The translations under genes and the position numbers were made by a program. Positions 21,202-30,672 of a stretch of DNA of 64,000 nucleotides are shown here, piece by piece. Positions within the stretch are counted from its first letter, which is position 1. Every line of letters begins with the position of its first letter. The notes under the pieces were generated by a model, which was not told the origin of the DNA, searched no databases, and saw only the letters and a list, made by a program, of their open reading frames with translations. The stretch covers positions 92,920 through 156,919 of the forward strand of contig CALGLE010000004.1 in assembly GCA_937930305.1 (NCBI GenBank). Direction: 5' to 3'. The stretch is from an uncultured Granulosicoccaceae bacterium. GTDB taxonomy: Bacteria; Pseudomonadota; Gammaproteobacteria; Granulosicoccales; Granulosicoccaceae.

Positions 21202-22482
21202 TTAAAGTCGAGCATCCACTGCGTCTTTGGGCAATAAACTTTTGATGTCATACAACACATGGCCGTCTTTCCCGAGTGCTCGAATTGCTTCTGCACCCAT
21301 CGCCAAATATTGGTCATGACCAACAGCCAACACTATGGCGTCGTAATGATTGGGCTTTAATTCGCTGGTTAGCGTTAAACCGTATTCATGTGCCGCTTCT
21401 GCGCTGTCCACCCACGGGTCATGCACATCGACGTTTGCGTGATAGCTTTGCAGCTCATTAATGATGTCGATGACCCTTGTGTTTCGGATGTCTGGGCAAT
21501 TTTCTTTGAATGCAAGCCCAAGCACCAGGATATTGGAGTCGACCACATGACGTTTGCTGCGTGTGAGCATCTTAATCACTTGTTCGGCCACGTAACCACC
21601 CATGCCATCGTTAATTTGCCGCCCAGACAGAATCACTTGCGGGTGATAACCAATTTCTTGCGCTTTGTGGGTGAGGTAGTAAGGGTCGACGCTGATGCAG
21701 TGACCACCAACTAACCCAGGTCGGAAATTTAAAAAATTCCATTTAGTACCAGCTGCTTCGAGTACTTCCAGGGTATCGATATCAAGACGATCAAAAATTA
21801 ATGCCAGTTCGTTAATGAGCGCGATGTTCACATCACGTTGTGTGTTTTCAATAACCTTGGCAGCCTCCGCCACTTTAATGCTGCTGGCTAAGTGTGTCCC
21901 CGCCGTAATAATGCTTCCATACAGCTCATCGACAGCTTTTGCCACATCGGGGGAAGAGCCTGCTGTTACCTTCATTATGTTCGCAACTCGGTGTTCTTTA
22001 TCACCGGGGTTTATACGTTCGGGGCTATAGCCTGCGTGAAAATCTTGACCAAACGTTAAGCCAGAAACCCGTTCCAATATCGGCACACACACTTCTTCAG
22101 TGGCACCCGGGTAGACCGTGCTTTCGTAAATAACCACGGTGTCTTTTTTCAAGATAGAACCGATCGCTTCACTGGCTTTGACCAACGGTGTCAGGTCGGG
22201 CTGTTTGTGATCATTAATGGGCGTGGGCACCGTCACGATGAATACTTTGCAATCACTGAGGTCCGATAAATCTGAGGAGAACGACAAATTATTGGCGCCG
22301 CTCAGTTCCTCCGCGTCAACTTCGCGTGTTCGGTCTTGGCCTTTGTTCAGTTCAGCGATACGCCCTGCATCAATATCAAAGCCAATGGTTTTTCGGTTTT
22401 TACCGAACTCTACCGCTAGAGGCAGGCCGACGTAACCCAGGCCGATAATGGCCAGAGAGTCAGTTTCCTTAATCGTGAACAT
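21202..22482 (-). CDS. UDP-N-acetylhexosamine 6-dehydrogenase (WbpO/TviB type)
   Basis: 426-residue nucleotide-sugar dehydrogenase. NAD site GLGYVGLP at 14-21; the substrate region has [12 protein letters not shown] and [11 protein letters not shown]; the catalytic cysteine is C262 in [12 protein letters not shown]. The length and these motifs fit the WbpO/TviB group that makes UDP-GalNAcA or UDP-GlcNAcA rather than UDP-glucose dehydrogenase; this is family inference. The epimerase gene follows 40 bp downstream. Together they indicate an aminouronic or uronic acid in the polymer. Confidence 0.85.
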   Translation of the reverse strand: MFTIKETDSLAIIGLGYVGLPLAVEFGKNRKTIGFDIDAGRIAELNKGQDRTREVDAEELSGANNLSFSSDLSDLSDCKVFIVTVPTPINDHKQPDLTPLVKASEAIGSILKKDTVVIYESTVYPGATEEVCVPILERVSGLTFGQDFHAGYSPERINPGDKEHRVANIMKVTAGSSPDVAKAVDELYGSIITAGTHLASSIKVAEAAKVIENTQRDVNIALINELALIFDRLDIDTLEVLEAAGTKWNFLNFRPGLVGGHCISVDPYYLTHKAQEIGYHPQVILSGRQINDGMGGYVAEQVIKMLTRSKRHVVDSNILVLGLAFKENCPDIRNTRVIDIINELQSYHANVDVHDPWVDSAEAAHEYGLTLTSELKPNHYDAIVLAVGHDQYLAMGAEAIRALGKDGHVLYDIKSLLPKDAVDARL

Positions 22483-22748
22483 GTACTATCCGAGGGCAAG
22501 TGGCAAATGCGGCACGACAAAGCGTCAGCCGCTGAAAATTAATATGGCGTCATTATAGGTCAGGCGGTTTAGCCACGGTGTGCATTAGTCGGCAAACGAA
22601 CCGTGCTATTGGTCTCGGAAACGAAGGTTTACTCTTTAAAGTACCGTGTAAAACTGTCAATCCTTTCTATTAGGTTCCATTCTTCAAGAAATAGGCCGAT
22701 AGAATGTAAGACAACCGTCATAGTCATAACACCGGACACGTCGAACTC
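22483..22748. other. divergent intergenic region of the exopolysaccharide locus
   Basis: These 266 bp separate the leftward sugar-nucleotide genes from the rightward sugar transferase and should hold both promoters. I see no ORF, strong hairpin or confident -35/-10 pair. Confidence 0.4.
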
Positions 22749-24176
22749 GTGGCAACTCTAAAATTTTTTAAATTACACCTTCGGGTGCCTTTTTTGCTTT
22801 TAGCTTTGCTTGAGTTCTTTATTTGTGTCAGTGCCGTTTATGTGGCGGTCTATGTTCGCTTCAACGGCCGAAGCCTCACTGAAGTTGAGCATCTTCAGTC
22901 GCCTGTCATTACGTCTATTTTGTTCGGTCTTGTGATGCCAACCACAATGATGGCTATGGGGCTGTATCAAAGCCGTTTTCGTGCTGGCGTCATGGGCGTG
23001 TTTCTGCGCTCAATCATCGGTTTTATCTGCGGCGCAGCCTTTCTTGCCTTGTTGTACTACGTCAGTCCTTCGCTGTACTTGGGGCGAGGTGTGTTCGGTC
23101 TGGCCTTGCTTATCGCCTTTTTTATGGTGGGCACGATTCGGCCTATCTTCTTTTATTACGTCGACCGCGACATCATGAAAATTCGCGTGTTGGTGCTTGG
23201 CGCGGGCCGACGTGCAGCCTCCATAACCCAGCGATTGCGAAGAAAGGTGGACAAACGGGGATTTCGAATAGCAGGATACGTACCTGCTGACAAAGACACC
23301 TCCTCTGAATCGGTATCGGATTCACTGGACGAGTCGCTGGTTTTGGATCTAGGCGACAGATCGTTACTGGAGTATTGCCTAGAGAACAGCATTGACGAAA
23401 TCGTTGTAGCGGTTGACGAGCGTCGGGGTCGTGTGCCGATGGATGAACTTCTATCGTGTCGTCTACATGGAATCGATGTGATTGATGTCTTAGGGTTTTT
23501 CGAGCGCGAACAGGGCAAGCTCCCGCTGGATTTATTGCGTCCGGAATGGTTGGTTTATTCCGATGGATTCGCCAGAACTGGGTTTCAGGATTTCACGAAA
23601 CGTTTGTTTGATGTGATTGCCAGTTTGCTTATTTTGGCGATCACCTGGCCCTTTATGGTGTTCGCTTTTTTCGCCATCAAATTGGAAGAGGGGTGGGATG
23701 CGCCGATTTTTTACCAGCAAACTCGAGTGGGTTTTCTGGGCAAACCGTTTGGCGTATTGAAATTTCGCAGCATGAGCATCAATGCAGAAAAGGATGGAGT
23801 TGCGCAGTGGGCCACAAAAAACGATTCTCGCGTCACCCGCGCTGGTGCGATCATGAGAAAAACCCGAATTGATGAGCTGCCGCAAATACTGAACGTGTTA
23901 CGCGGCGACATGAGCTTTGTTGGGCCAAGGCCGGAGCGGCCTGAATTCGTTAGCCAGCTGTCGAAAGAGATTAAGTTCTATGATGAGCGACATGCTGTGA
24001 AGCCGGGGATCACCGGCTGGGCGCAGGTGAGTTACCCCTATGGTGCGTCAAAAGAAGATTCTGAGCAAAAGCAGGAATTTGATCTGTATTACATTAAAAA
24101 CCACACGCTCTTCTTGGATACTTTGATTTTGCTGCAAACCGCGGAAGTGGTGCTATTCGGAAAAGGTGCTCGGTAA
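22749..24176 (+). CDS. exopolysaccharide priming sugar transferase
   Basis: 475-residue polyisoprenyl-phosphate hexose-1-phosphate transferase that starts the repeat unit on undecaprenyl phosphate. Four to five N-terminal membrane segments (within 1-140) lead to a nucleotide-binding-like CoA fold (VLVLGAGRRAASI) and, after a further membrane helix near 285, the bacterial sugar transferase domain. That domain has FKFRSM-type LKFRSMSINAE, RKTRIDELPQILNVLRGDMS, FVGPRPERPEF and KPGITGWAQV. The start is GTG with a poor ribosome site; no nearer ATG gives a full domain. Confidence 0.9.
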   Translation: MATLKFFKLHLRVPFLLLALLEFFICVSAVYVAVYVRFNGRSLTEVEHLQSPVITSILFGLVMPTTMMAMGLYQSRFRAGVMGVFLRSIIGFICGAAFLALLYYVSPSLYLGRGVFGLALLIAFFMVGTIRPIFFYYVDRDIMKIRVLVLGAGRRAASITQRLRRKVDKRGFRIAGYVPADKDTSSESVSDSLDESLVLDLGDRSLLEYCLENSIDEIVVAVDERRGRVPMDELLSCRLHGIDVIDVLGFFEREQGKLPLDLLRPEWLVYSDGFARTGFQDFTKRLFDVIASLLILAITWPFMVFAFFAIKLEEGWDAPIFYQQTRVGFLGKPFGVLKFRSMSINAEKDGVAQWATKNDSRVTRAGAIMRKTRIDELPQILNVLRGDMSFVGPRPERPEFVSQLSKEIKFYDERHAVKPGITGWAQVSYPYGASKEDSEQKQEFDLYYIKNHTLFLDTLILLQTAEVVLFGKGAR

Positions 24177-24211
24177 TTCTCAATATCGAACGGGCACTCT
24201 CATCCTAGTTT

Positions 24212-24745
24212 TTATTTCTTCGGCATAAATTCACTGGGCTCGGTAGAGCGTAAAACTTCGATGGCATTCTCTCGAGTTTGCTCAGCGACCCGCTTTTCCA
24301 ACTCCAAAAACAATAAAACCACCCCAAATAAGCCTATCAAGGGGATCACCCAAAGCCAATAAGGACGCTTCTTCGATGGTTTCTCGCCCTGTTGGGCGAA
24401 AAATTCTTCCTCCACCGTAGCGCTGCCGTATTTTCCCGGTTTTTTCGTTGGTTCGGGTGGGGTTCCAGTGGACTGCGAAGGGGAAAAATCCTGAAACGAA
24501 GGGTTTTGAAGCGGCAGACGCCGATTCTCACGGTGGAAATTACGTAAATTATTGTAAGATTTTGTGACGTCAATAAAGCGGGATTGAGCAAGTTGCCTCT
24601 CCCGCGGTCTATCGGTAAATCGGTCGGGATGCCAACGATTCACGAGTCTGCGGTAGTTTTCCTGAGCTTCCTGCCAGTTGGCATCCCGGCCCAAATCTAG
24701 CATTTGATAATCACGCTCGAAGATGTTACTCACCGGGTACTCCAA
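24212..24745 (-). CDS. J-domain protein with C-terminal membrane anchor
   Basis: 177 residues. A short J domain at about 11-70 has the HPD tripeptide at 39-41 (NRWHPDRFTDRPRERQLAQS), which stimulates Hsp70 ATPase in this family. A Pro/Ser/Thr-rich linker (80-125) is followed by one membrane helix at about 129-149 and a short charged tail. The J domain probably faces the cytoplasm and could recruit DnaK to membrane complexes. The gene runs against the exopolysaccharide operon, sitting between the priming transferase and export genes. Its client is unknown. Confidence 0.8.
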   Translation of the reverse strand: MEYPVSNIFERDYQMLDLGRDANWQEAQENYRRLVNRWHPDRFTDRPRERQLAQSRFIDVTKSYNNLRNFHRENRRLPLQNPSFQDFSPSQSTGTPPEPTKKPGKYGSATVEEEFFAQQGEKPSKKRPYWLWVIPLIGLFGVVLLFLELEKRVAEQTRENAIEVLRSTEPSEFMPKK

Positions 24746-24768
24746 TTTCCGAATCGGATGACCTTACA

Positions 24769-24795
24769 ATTGGCGCCCGATAAACAAGCGCCAAT
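24769..24795. repeat. inverted repeat upstream of the OPX gene
   Basis: ATTGGCGC (24769-24776) and GCGCCAAT (24788-24795) are perfect 8-bp arms around 11 bases. They lie in the 219-bp region between the divergent J-domain and OPX genes, about 20-50 bp upstream of the J-domain start. It may be a regulator site; no known motif is recognised. Confidence 0.45.
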
Positions 24796-24964
24796 GGTAC
24801 CGGCTCAAACGTTCTTGTAATAAAACTAGCGGATAGTCTCAATTCAATCGTCAGCAATTAGCAACTTAGTTGTAACTCTGCATAAGTTCTCATCATTAGT
24901 AATCGGCAGAAGTTACTGTGATTGCAATAAAAATTTGCATCAGCGCGGGGGCGCACAGTAGATC

Positions 24965-25594
24965 ATGTTCACAAATAGCATAAAACTGGTACTTTCATTC
25001 ACTATTTTGGCCATAACCGCCTGCACAGGCTCAGGAGGCCAACTTCGGCCGGAAGACCGTCCCCCTGAAATACAGGCCTCTGCGACCCCTGAGTACCGAT
25101 TAGGGTCCGGAGATGTGGTCTCCGTCAATGTTTGGAAGAATCCCGACCTCACAGTTACAGTTCCGGTCCGACCCGACGGGTTCATTTCTGTACCTTTAGT
25201 TGGGGATGTGCTGGCTGGTGGACGTACACCTGCGCAGATTGCTGCCGATACAGAAGGTAAGTTGTTGCAGTTTATCCGCACTCCCAAAGTGTCAATTATT
25301 GTGGAGGAGCTCAATAGCGCTGAATTTCAGAATAGAGTACGCATAGTCGGCGGCATTGCAGAACCGAAGTCTATTTCACACCGTGATGGGATGACGGTCA
25401 TAGATTTGGTTTTGGAAGCCGGCGGCGTGAACGAGTTCTCGTCACCAGAAGGCGCTCGCCTGTATCGTACAATAGACGGTCAGCCGAGGGTGTTTCCGGT
25501 GTACCTGCAAAGTATTTTGCAGGACGGGGTTTTGGACACAAACTATACGCTGTTACCGGGTGACGTAATTTCCGTACCCGAGCGCAGATTTTAG
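24965..25594 (+). CDS. polysaccharide export (OPX/Wza-family) lipoprotein
   Basis: 209 residues. A lipoprotein signal ends in the lipobox ITAC with lipidated C20. The poly_export/SLBB region follows: YRLGSGDVVSVNVWKNPDLT, VRPDGFISVPLVGDVLAGG, then RIVGGIAEPKSISHRDGMTV and LLPGDVISVPERRF at the end. It is much shorter than E. coli Wza (379) and lacks the C-terminal amphipathic helix that makes the outer-membrane pore. A separate beta-barrel, such as the product of 28083-29474, may supply the channel. It begins the rightward export/assembly operon. Confidence 0.9.
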   Translation: MFTNSIKLVLSFTILAITACTGSGGQLRPEDRPPEIQASATPEYRLGSGDVVSVNVWKNPDLTVTVPVRPDGFISVPLVGDVLAGGRTPAQIAADTEGKLLQFIRTPKVSIIVEELNSAEFQNRVRIVGGIAEPKSISHRDGMTVIDLVLEAGGVNEFSSPEGARLYRTIDGQPRVFPVYLQSILQDGVLDTNYTLLPGDVISVPERRF

Positions 25595-25669
25595 AAAGTT
25601 AACTTAACTGTGCTTTTTTGCAAACAACAACAACGATAAACGCGAAAACGACTAATTGTCTAAGGGATC

Positions 25670-27211
25670 ATGAGTAACATTACATTAGATGAATTGAGGC
25701 CACTGCTGGTCCGTGAAGGGCTTGCACGACGTGGTTCTCTCGTGCTGATCTTCGCCATTTCAGCATTGATATTTTTAGCGATAGCTTTTGCGTGGAAGAA
25801 GTCATACGTGTCCTACGCGCAAATTTATGTTGATGATCAGCGCCCGGTAAAGTCTTTGTTAGAGACCGATACTGGTGCAAACTCTGATCAAGCCAACTTA
25901 GCGAAAGAGGAATTGTTCAATTCGTCCATCATGGATCGAATCTTGGACGAGGTCGGCTTCGCGGATGAAAACACCACAGGCTCGGAACGCGAGCGTTTGG
26001 TGAACGAGATTCAAGGCGATACTGAGGTCTACAACATCAACAACCAGTTGATTGAGATCCTATTCGAGCATCACGACCCTGAAACCGCTTTTAAAACAAC
26101 GGCTCTCTATGCCGACCTATTTTTGGACAAAGCGATGCGCCAGTCCACCCGGGAAACCACTGAGAACTTTGAGCTGATCATCGATCAGGTCGAAACTTTG
26201 CGAGCTAAACTGGAGGACTCCGAAGCCAAAATTCAACGCTTCAAAAGTCAGTACCCAGGATTAGGCGCGACGGTTGAAGGCAATGTGGAAACACGCGTTA
26301 TAGAGCTACGTCGTGAACTCGAACAAACTCAGTTGCAAGCTGCCCAGGCCGAGCAACGCAGCCGCGCATTGCAACGTGAGGTGGCGTCCGAATCGTCTAC
26401 CTTGGCGCGTGACGCGGTAGTAAGTCAATATCAAAACCGCATGTACGATTTACAATCACAGATTGAATCATTGCGATTAAATTACACCGACGATTACCCT
26501 GATATCGTTCGTTTGAAACAACAATTGAGCGATATCGAAGTGCAGTCTCGACAAGCGGCCTCAGGGAGTGGACTGTCGGGGTTGAGTGGTGCGAACGTTG
26601 TTAGTCCGGTGTTCCAGCAGCTTCGCAGTGATTTGGCGCTGACTAAAGCTAATGCAGAATCTTTGCGTTCTCGATCCAATCAGCTGCAAGTGCTGCTGAA
26701 GAAAGAGATCGAACGCTCAGCGGACACTTCGAAAGTGGAACGGGAGTACACCGATTTGGTTCGTGACTACGAACGCATCAAACTTCAATACAACGAACTG
26801 GCGCAAGCGCAGGATGATGCACGAATTGCCATGGTTGTGAGCAAGGACAAGCAAGGCGTGTTGTATCGAATCGCCGAGCCTGCTAACTTCCCGCAAAATC
26901 CCAATGGGTTGCGATTTATTCACATTGCTGCCGGTGGTCTCATTTTAAGTTTATTGTTGCCGTTTATCTATCTATTAGTGTTCTTGAAACTCGATCCACG
27001 TATACGTACTCAGTCGTCAATAACTGAAGTGCTGGAATTGCCTTTGCTGGCAACGGTTCCTCACATGGATAGAGCTCGTGAACGTAAGTTCTGGTTAAAC
27101 AGTACTGCAGGCGTTGTCACTGTGGTGGCCTCTGTATTTGTCGTTTATGTTGTCGTTGCGCTTATTAAATTCGCCACAGCAACCAATCTTATTGGAGGAG
27201 GTGTGGCATGA
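25670..27211 (+). CDS. Wzz/GumC-like chain-length determinant protein
   Basis: 513-residue polysaccharide co-polymerase. Membrane segment 1 is at about 23-42. A long periplasmic region (45-410) is mostly coiled coil (about 165-350, QVETLRAKLEDSEAKIQRF). Membrane segment 2 is at 416-441, with the usual preceding RIAEPANFPQNPNGLR. A third hydrophobic stretch at about 475-500 is unusual, since most Wzz proteins have two. There is no fused kinase domain; the separate kinase-like gene follows with an ATGA overlap. Ribosome site AAGGG precedes the ATG. Confidence 0.88.
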   Translation: MSNITLDELRPLLVREGLARRGSLVLIFAISALIFLAIAFAWKKSYVSYAQIYVDDQRPVKSLLETDTGANSDQANLAKEELFNSSIMDRILDEVGFADENTTGSERERLVNEIQGDTEVYNINNQLIEILFEHHDPETAFKTTALYADLFLDKAMRQSTRETTENFELIIDQVETLRAKLEDSEAKIQRFKSQYPGLGATVEGNVETRVIELRRELEQTQLQAAQAEQRSRALQREVASESSTLARDAVVSQYQNRMYDLQSQIESLRLNYTDDYPDIVRLKQQLSDIEVQSRQAASGSGLSGLSGANVVSPVFQQLRSDLALTKANAESLRSRSNQLQVLLKKEIERSADTSKVEREYTDLVRDYERIKLQYNELAQAQDDARIAMVVSKDKQGVLYRIAEPANFPQNPNGLRFIHIAAGGLILSLLLPFIYLLVFLKLDPRIRTQSSITEVLELPLLATVPHMDRARERKFWLNSTAGVVTVVASVFVVYVVVALIKFATATNLIGGGVA

Positions 27212-28080
27212 CGGATAGAGCAAAAATTGCCAATGTTCGTTCCATTGTTCAGCAAAAGTTGAGCAAAGGTGAACGCCGTGCGGCGAAACAGCGGCAGGAA
27301 ATGGTCCCTGTTAGTCGCAAGCATTCGAATGGACCACACCAGCTTAGAGTCGCACCCGATTCTGTGAGCTTGGCGGATCGCCATACGGCGGAACTGGCCA
27401 ACATGGAAGAAGCGCGTCTGTTTACAGACCGCGAGCTTGAATTGTTGGGTGTTGTTCATCCACGCTTGAAAAACCGTGCCATGGTGGACGCCATGCGTCA
27501 ACTTCGGACGAAGTTGTACACACTGAATCCTACGGAAAATTTCAGTGTCATGGTTTGTTCCGTGGTGCCCGAAGGCGGCGGCAGCTTTGTTGCCACCAAT
27601 TTGGCAGCCACCATCGCCTTCGACAAAGCGAAAACCTCCCTGTTGGTTGACGCCAATTTGAATGGCACGCTTATGCCGCGTCTACTGAAACTCATTGGCC
27701 GAGAAAATGCCTTAGGCGTAACCGATTATCTGGAAAGCCCATCTGTTGGTGTAGAGAACATCGTTAGCCCCAGCGGCATTCCACGTATGCGCTGTGTGCC
27801 CTTGGGGCATCAGCCGGAAAATTCTGCTGAGCACTTTACTTCCGCTCGGTATCGGCAAATGATGATTGACATCAAGACGCGCTATGACAACCGTTACGTG
27901 GTGGTCGATGGCCCGGCACTCAGTTCTTCCACAGATGCCCGTATTCTCTCCGATTTGTGCGATTACACCGTATTAGTTGTCCCTTATGGCAAAGTCACAC
28001 CGGGGACATTAGATTCGTTAGTTGATGAAATTGATGAGCGAAAGCTCGCCGGTATCGTGATTAACGATCAGCCCAGCTGA
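27208..28080 (+). CDS. BY-kinase-like ATPase with degenerate P-loop
   Basis: 290 residues of the tyrosine-autokinase/MinD-like fold that normally partners Wzz. The fold landmarks are present: VDAMRQLRTKLY before the P-loop, LLVDAN (D148) as Walker A', VVVDGPALSS (D234) as Walker B. The P-loop itself is VPEGGGSFVATNLAA (residues 120-134), with glycine where the invariant lysine of GxGKT should be. There is no C-terminal tyrosine cluster (it ends IVINDQPS). It is probably a non-catalytic pseudokinase that still docks on the Wzz-like protein. The N-terminal 60 residues are basic. It overlaps the wzz-like gene by 4 nt. Confidence 0.8.
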   Translation: MTDRAKIANVRSIVQQKLSKGERRAAKQRQEMVPVSRKHSNGPHQLRVAPDSVSLADRHTAELANMEEARLFTDRELELLGVVHPRLKNRAMVDAMRQLRTKLYTLNPTENFSVMVCSVVPEGGGSFVATNLAATIAFDKAKTSLLVDANLNGTLMPRLLKLIGRENALGVTDYLESPSVGVENIVSPSGIPRMRCVPLGHQPENSAEHFTSARYRQMMIDIKTRYDNRYVVVDGPALSSSTDARILSDLCDYTVLVVPYGKVTPGTLDSLVDEIDERKLAGIVINDQPS

Positions 28081-28082
28081 CT

Positions 28083-29474
28083 ATGAAACAGCGAGTTCTA
28101 ATAGCTTCCGTGCTGGCGGCATGCCTTGCGCCATGCACGACTGTTCGTGCGCTTGATATCGGTTTAGAGGCTGAGCTGCGACTGGATTCCTCTGACAACA
28201 TTGGACGAAGTGATGTTGGAAGTGAAGAGGACGGTCAAATTGGGTACGCTTTATTCGGTGTGTTTGGCGAACAACGTGGGCGTTTTCTACAAGGCGGTTT
28301 TTCTGGTGAATTAGAAACTCGCAGGCTGCTTAGCGACAACGATGCCGAAGCTTCTACCTTGAATAACTTCTATGGTGCGGCTAACTTGCTGTTGTCGCGA
28401 TCGTTTTCTTGGTACTTCGCAGATGTCTTGGGTACGGTTAGAACAGGTGACGGCATATTACCTGTTGACGATGACGAAATCACCGCGCGTCGAAACGTGT
28501 TCGTTACCGGACCTTCATTCAATTATTCGTTGGATTCGTTCAGCACCGTCAATGCGCAAGTGCTGTATTTCAATCAAAGTCAAGACGATCGTGATTTAGC
28601 CTCATTGGTGACCACCCAACTCGATTGGCGGCAGGACACCAGTGGCGGCAACACATTTGGTGTTTCCGTAAACAATATTTTCACTGACGAACCGACCGGC
28701 GACGATGATGAAGAAATCGACAGTGACAACAATCGATTCTCAGCTAACGTGTTTTGGGAACGCGCTCGTGGGCGGATGAATTACTATGGCTCTCTTGGGG
28801 CGACTCGCTACGATGTTAATGAAGCTGTCATTAACGGTGCGAATGCGGCATTTAGAATCAGCCGACAATTTACTGCAGTATCCGACTTAAGCTTTTCAAT
28901 CGGCACCGATTTAAGTGATGAGAACATCTCAACCATCGATTCATTAATTAACGATGGTGCTGGCGTAGAGCCTGAAGCTGCCGGTGTATTTCAAAGAAAC
29001 AGTGCATCTCTGATCTATTCCTTTGGTGGTGCTCGCACTTCGGTTGAAACTGGATTCGTGGCTACAGATGCTCAGTATCAATCACTGTCTGGAATCAGTG
29101 ATCAGTTTGACGCCACATTAGAAGATAACTTAACGCTGGCTGTATACGGTGTGCTGTCACGTCGTTTCACTTCTCGAATTAGTACAGATTTAGGTCTACG
29201 TTTTGAAAATCAGAGCTTCGCTAATCGACCGGATGAATCCGACTCGATTGTTGCAAATGCATCAATAGGCTTTCAAATCAATCAATCCTTTAACTTGGGT
29301 TTGGGTGTTCGAACCGCTCGCTCGGAAGGAATTAATACTCGCGAAGCGGATGTGCCGGGTGAGGATGGAGCATTTGAAACGATTGAAAATCGCGCGCAGA
29401 TACAACTGCGTTGGGCGCCACCCAGCCGGGCAACGAAAGAAACCGTCGTTCAATTAAAGCAGTTGTTACGTTAA
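28083..29474 (+). CDS. outer-membrane beta-barrel protein of the exopolysaccharide locus
   Basis: 463 residues. The signal peptide spans about 1-24 (VLIASVLAACLAPCTTVRA). The mature protein is acidic and alternates polar and hydrophobic residues in repeated 8-12-residue strands (FGVFGEQRGRFLQGGFSGEL, MNYYGSLGATRYDV, FNLGLGVRTARSEG), with loops rich in Asp/Glu. That suggests a barrel of roughly 16-18 strands. It starts 2 bp after the kinase-like gene. The probable role is outer-membrane channel or partner of the short OPX lipoprotein; family assignment is by pattern only. Confidence 0.7.
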   Translation: MKQRVLIASVLAACLAPCTTVRALDIGLEAELRLDSSDNIGRSDVGSEEDGQIGYALFGVFGEQRGRFLQGGFSGELETRRLLSDNDAEASTLNNFYGAANLLLSRSFSWYFADVLGTVRTGDGILPVDDDEITARRNVFVTGPSFNYSLDSFSTVNAQVLYFNQSQDDRDLASLVTTQLDWRQDTSGGNTFGVSVNNIFTDEPTGDDDEEIDSDNNRFSANVFWERARGRMNYYGSLGATRYDVNEAVINGANAAFRISRQFTAVSDLSFSIGTDLSDENISTIDSLINDGAGVEPEAAGVFQRNSASLIYSFGGARTSVETGFVATDAQYQSLSGISDQFDATLEDNLTLAVYGVLSRRFTSRISTDLGLRFENQSFANRPDESDSIVANASIGFQINQSFNLGLGVRTARSEGINTREADVPGEDGAFETIENRAQIQLRWAPPSRATKETVVQLKQLLR

Positions 29475-29478
29475 GCGA

Positions 29479-30672
29479 ATGGGCAAGTACGTGGCCATTG
29501 ATAATCGTATAGACACGATTAAAACAAACGCTGCGCCAATACGTGTTTTATTTGTCGTTGACAGTACGTTTCCTGGAGCCGGGGGTGCTGAAGCTCAAGC
29601 GCGGAAGTTGGCGCGCGCGCTGAATTCTCAAAATGCCCAAATCGAATTTGTCTCACCCCGCACGGTGTTGGAGCTACCGGTTAATGACACGGTAGATGGA
29701 ACGCCTTGTCACCGCATACATTACCCACACATCAAGTTTATCGGTGCGGGTATTTTATTAGTTCGTTTCGCTTTTTACCTGTTTAAGCGACGCAATGACT
29801 TTGATGTGGTGCATGTCCATATAACCCGGCTTTTGGCGACCGTGGCTGTGTTGATGCGCCCCTTAACAGGTCTGCCGGTAATTGCAAAAATCTCAGGCTA
29901 CTTTGAGTTCAAAGGGGGCATTCTCGATCCTGATTCGAAGAACCCTGCCAATGCCTTTTTACGCAGCACGTTGCGCCGCATAGATTATGTTCAAACCATC
30001 AGCGTACAAACAAGAGAGCGATTGCTCGAAGCTGGCTTTGCCGAGAAGCAAATCAAATTCATTCCCAACGGAATCGATTCGGCTGAAAGTATCGAAAAAC
30101 TCGAGCTGACTTCCGATGAGGCGGATGCGGATAAAGACACCATGGTTTTTGGCTACTGCGGTCGCTTGCGTCAAATAAAAGGCGTTGAAGTACTAATTGA
30201 CGCATTCAGTGCCTTTGTCAAAACTAATCCCGACGTGCCTGCGAAACTCAGAATTGCGGGTGGCGGGATACTTTTTGAGAAGCTGACACAACAGGTGCAA
30301 GCTATTGGGCTTACAGATTGCATTGAGTTTCTGGGAACCGTAGAAGATACGCATGATTTCTACAGCACGCTCGACGTGTATATTCAGCCCTCATTTGCTG
30401 AAGGTCTTCCAAACTCGGTTATCGAAGCTATGGTCTGTGGGCTTCCGATACTTGCGACTAACATTGGTGGTAACAAAGACTTGGTTAATCACGATAAGGA
30501 AGGCTGGTTGTTTGAAGCTGGAGATAGCGAAGCTCTGAGTGCATTGATGCAGCGATGCATTGATGAACCCACTGAACTTACCCGATTTGGTGAAAACGGG
30601 CGAGCTCGTATTGTAGACACCTATGACTTTTCGTCCGTAACCCGCGATTTGATGGATTTATATCGTGCCTAA
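29479..30672 (+). CDS. GT4-family glycosyltransferase
   Basis: 397 residues with the GT-B fold. The N-domain shows RVLFVVDSTFPGAGGAEAQ (donor-side glycine loop) and DVVHVHITR; the C-domain shows MVFGYCGRLRQIKGVEVLI, then IQPSFAEGLPNSVIEAMVCG with the EX7E-type retaining motif and PILATNIGGNKDLV. It should transfer a sugar from a nucleotide donor to the lipid-linked intermediate at the cytoplasmic face. It is the only dedicated glycosyltransferase in this locus besides the priming enzyme. Confidence 0.9.
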   Translation: MGKYVAIDNRIDTIKTNAAPIRVLFVVDSTFPGAGGAEAQARKLARALNSQNAQIEFVSPRTVLELPVNDTVDGTPCHRIHYPHIKFIGAGILLVRFAFYLFKRRNDFDVVHVHITRLLATVAVLMRPLTGLPVIAKISGYFEFKGGILDPDSKNPANAFLRSTLRRIDYVQTISVQTRERLLEAGFAEKQIKFIPNGIDSAESIEKLELTSDEADADKDTMVFGYCGRLRQIKGVEVLIDAFSAFVKTNPDVPAKLRIAGGGILFEKLTQQVQAIGLTDCIEFLGTVEDTHDFYSTLDVYIQPSFAEGLPNSVIEAMVCGLPILATNIGGNKDLVNHDKEGWLFEAGDSEALSALMQRCIDEPTELTRFGENGRARIVDTYDFSSVTRDLMDLYRA

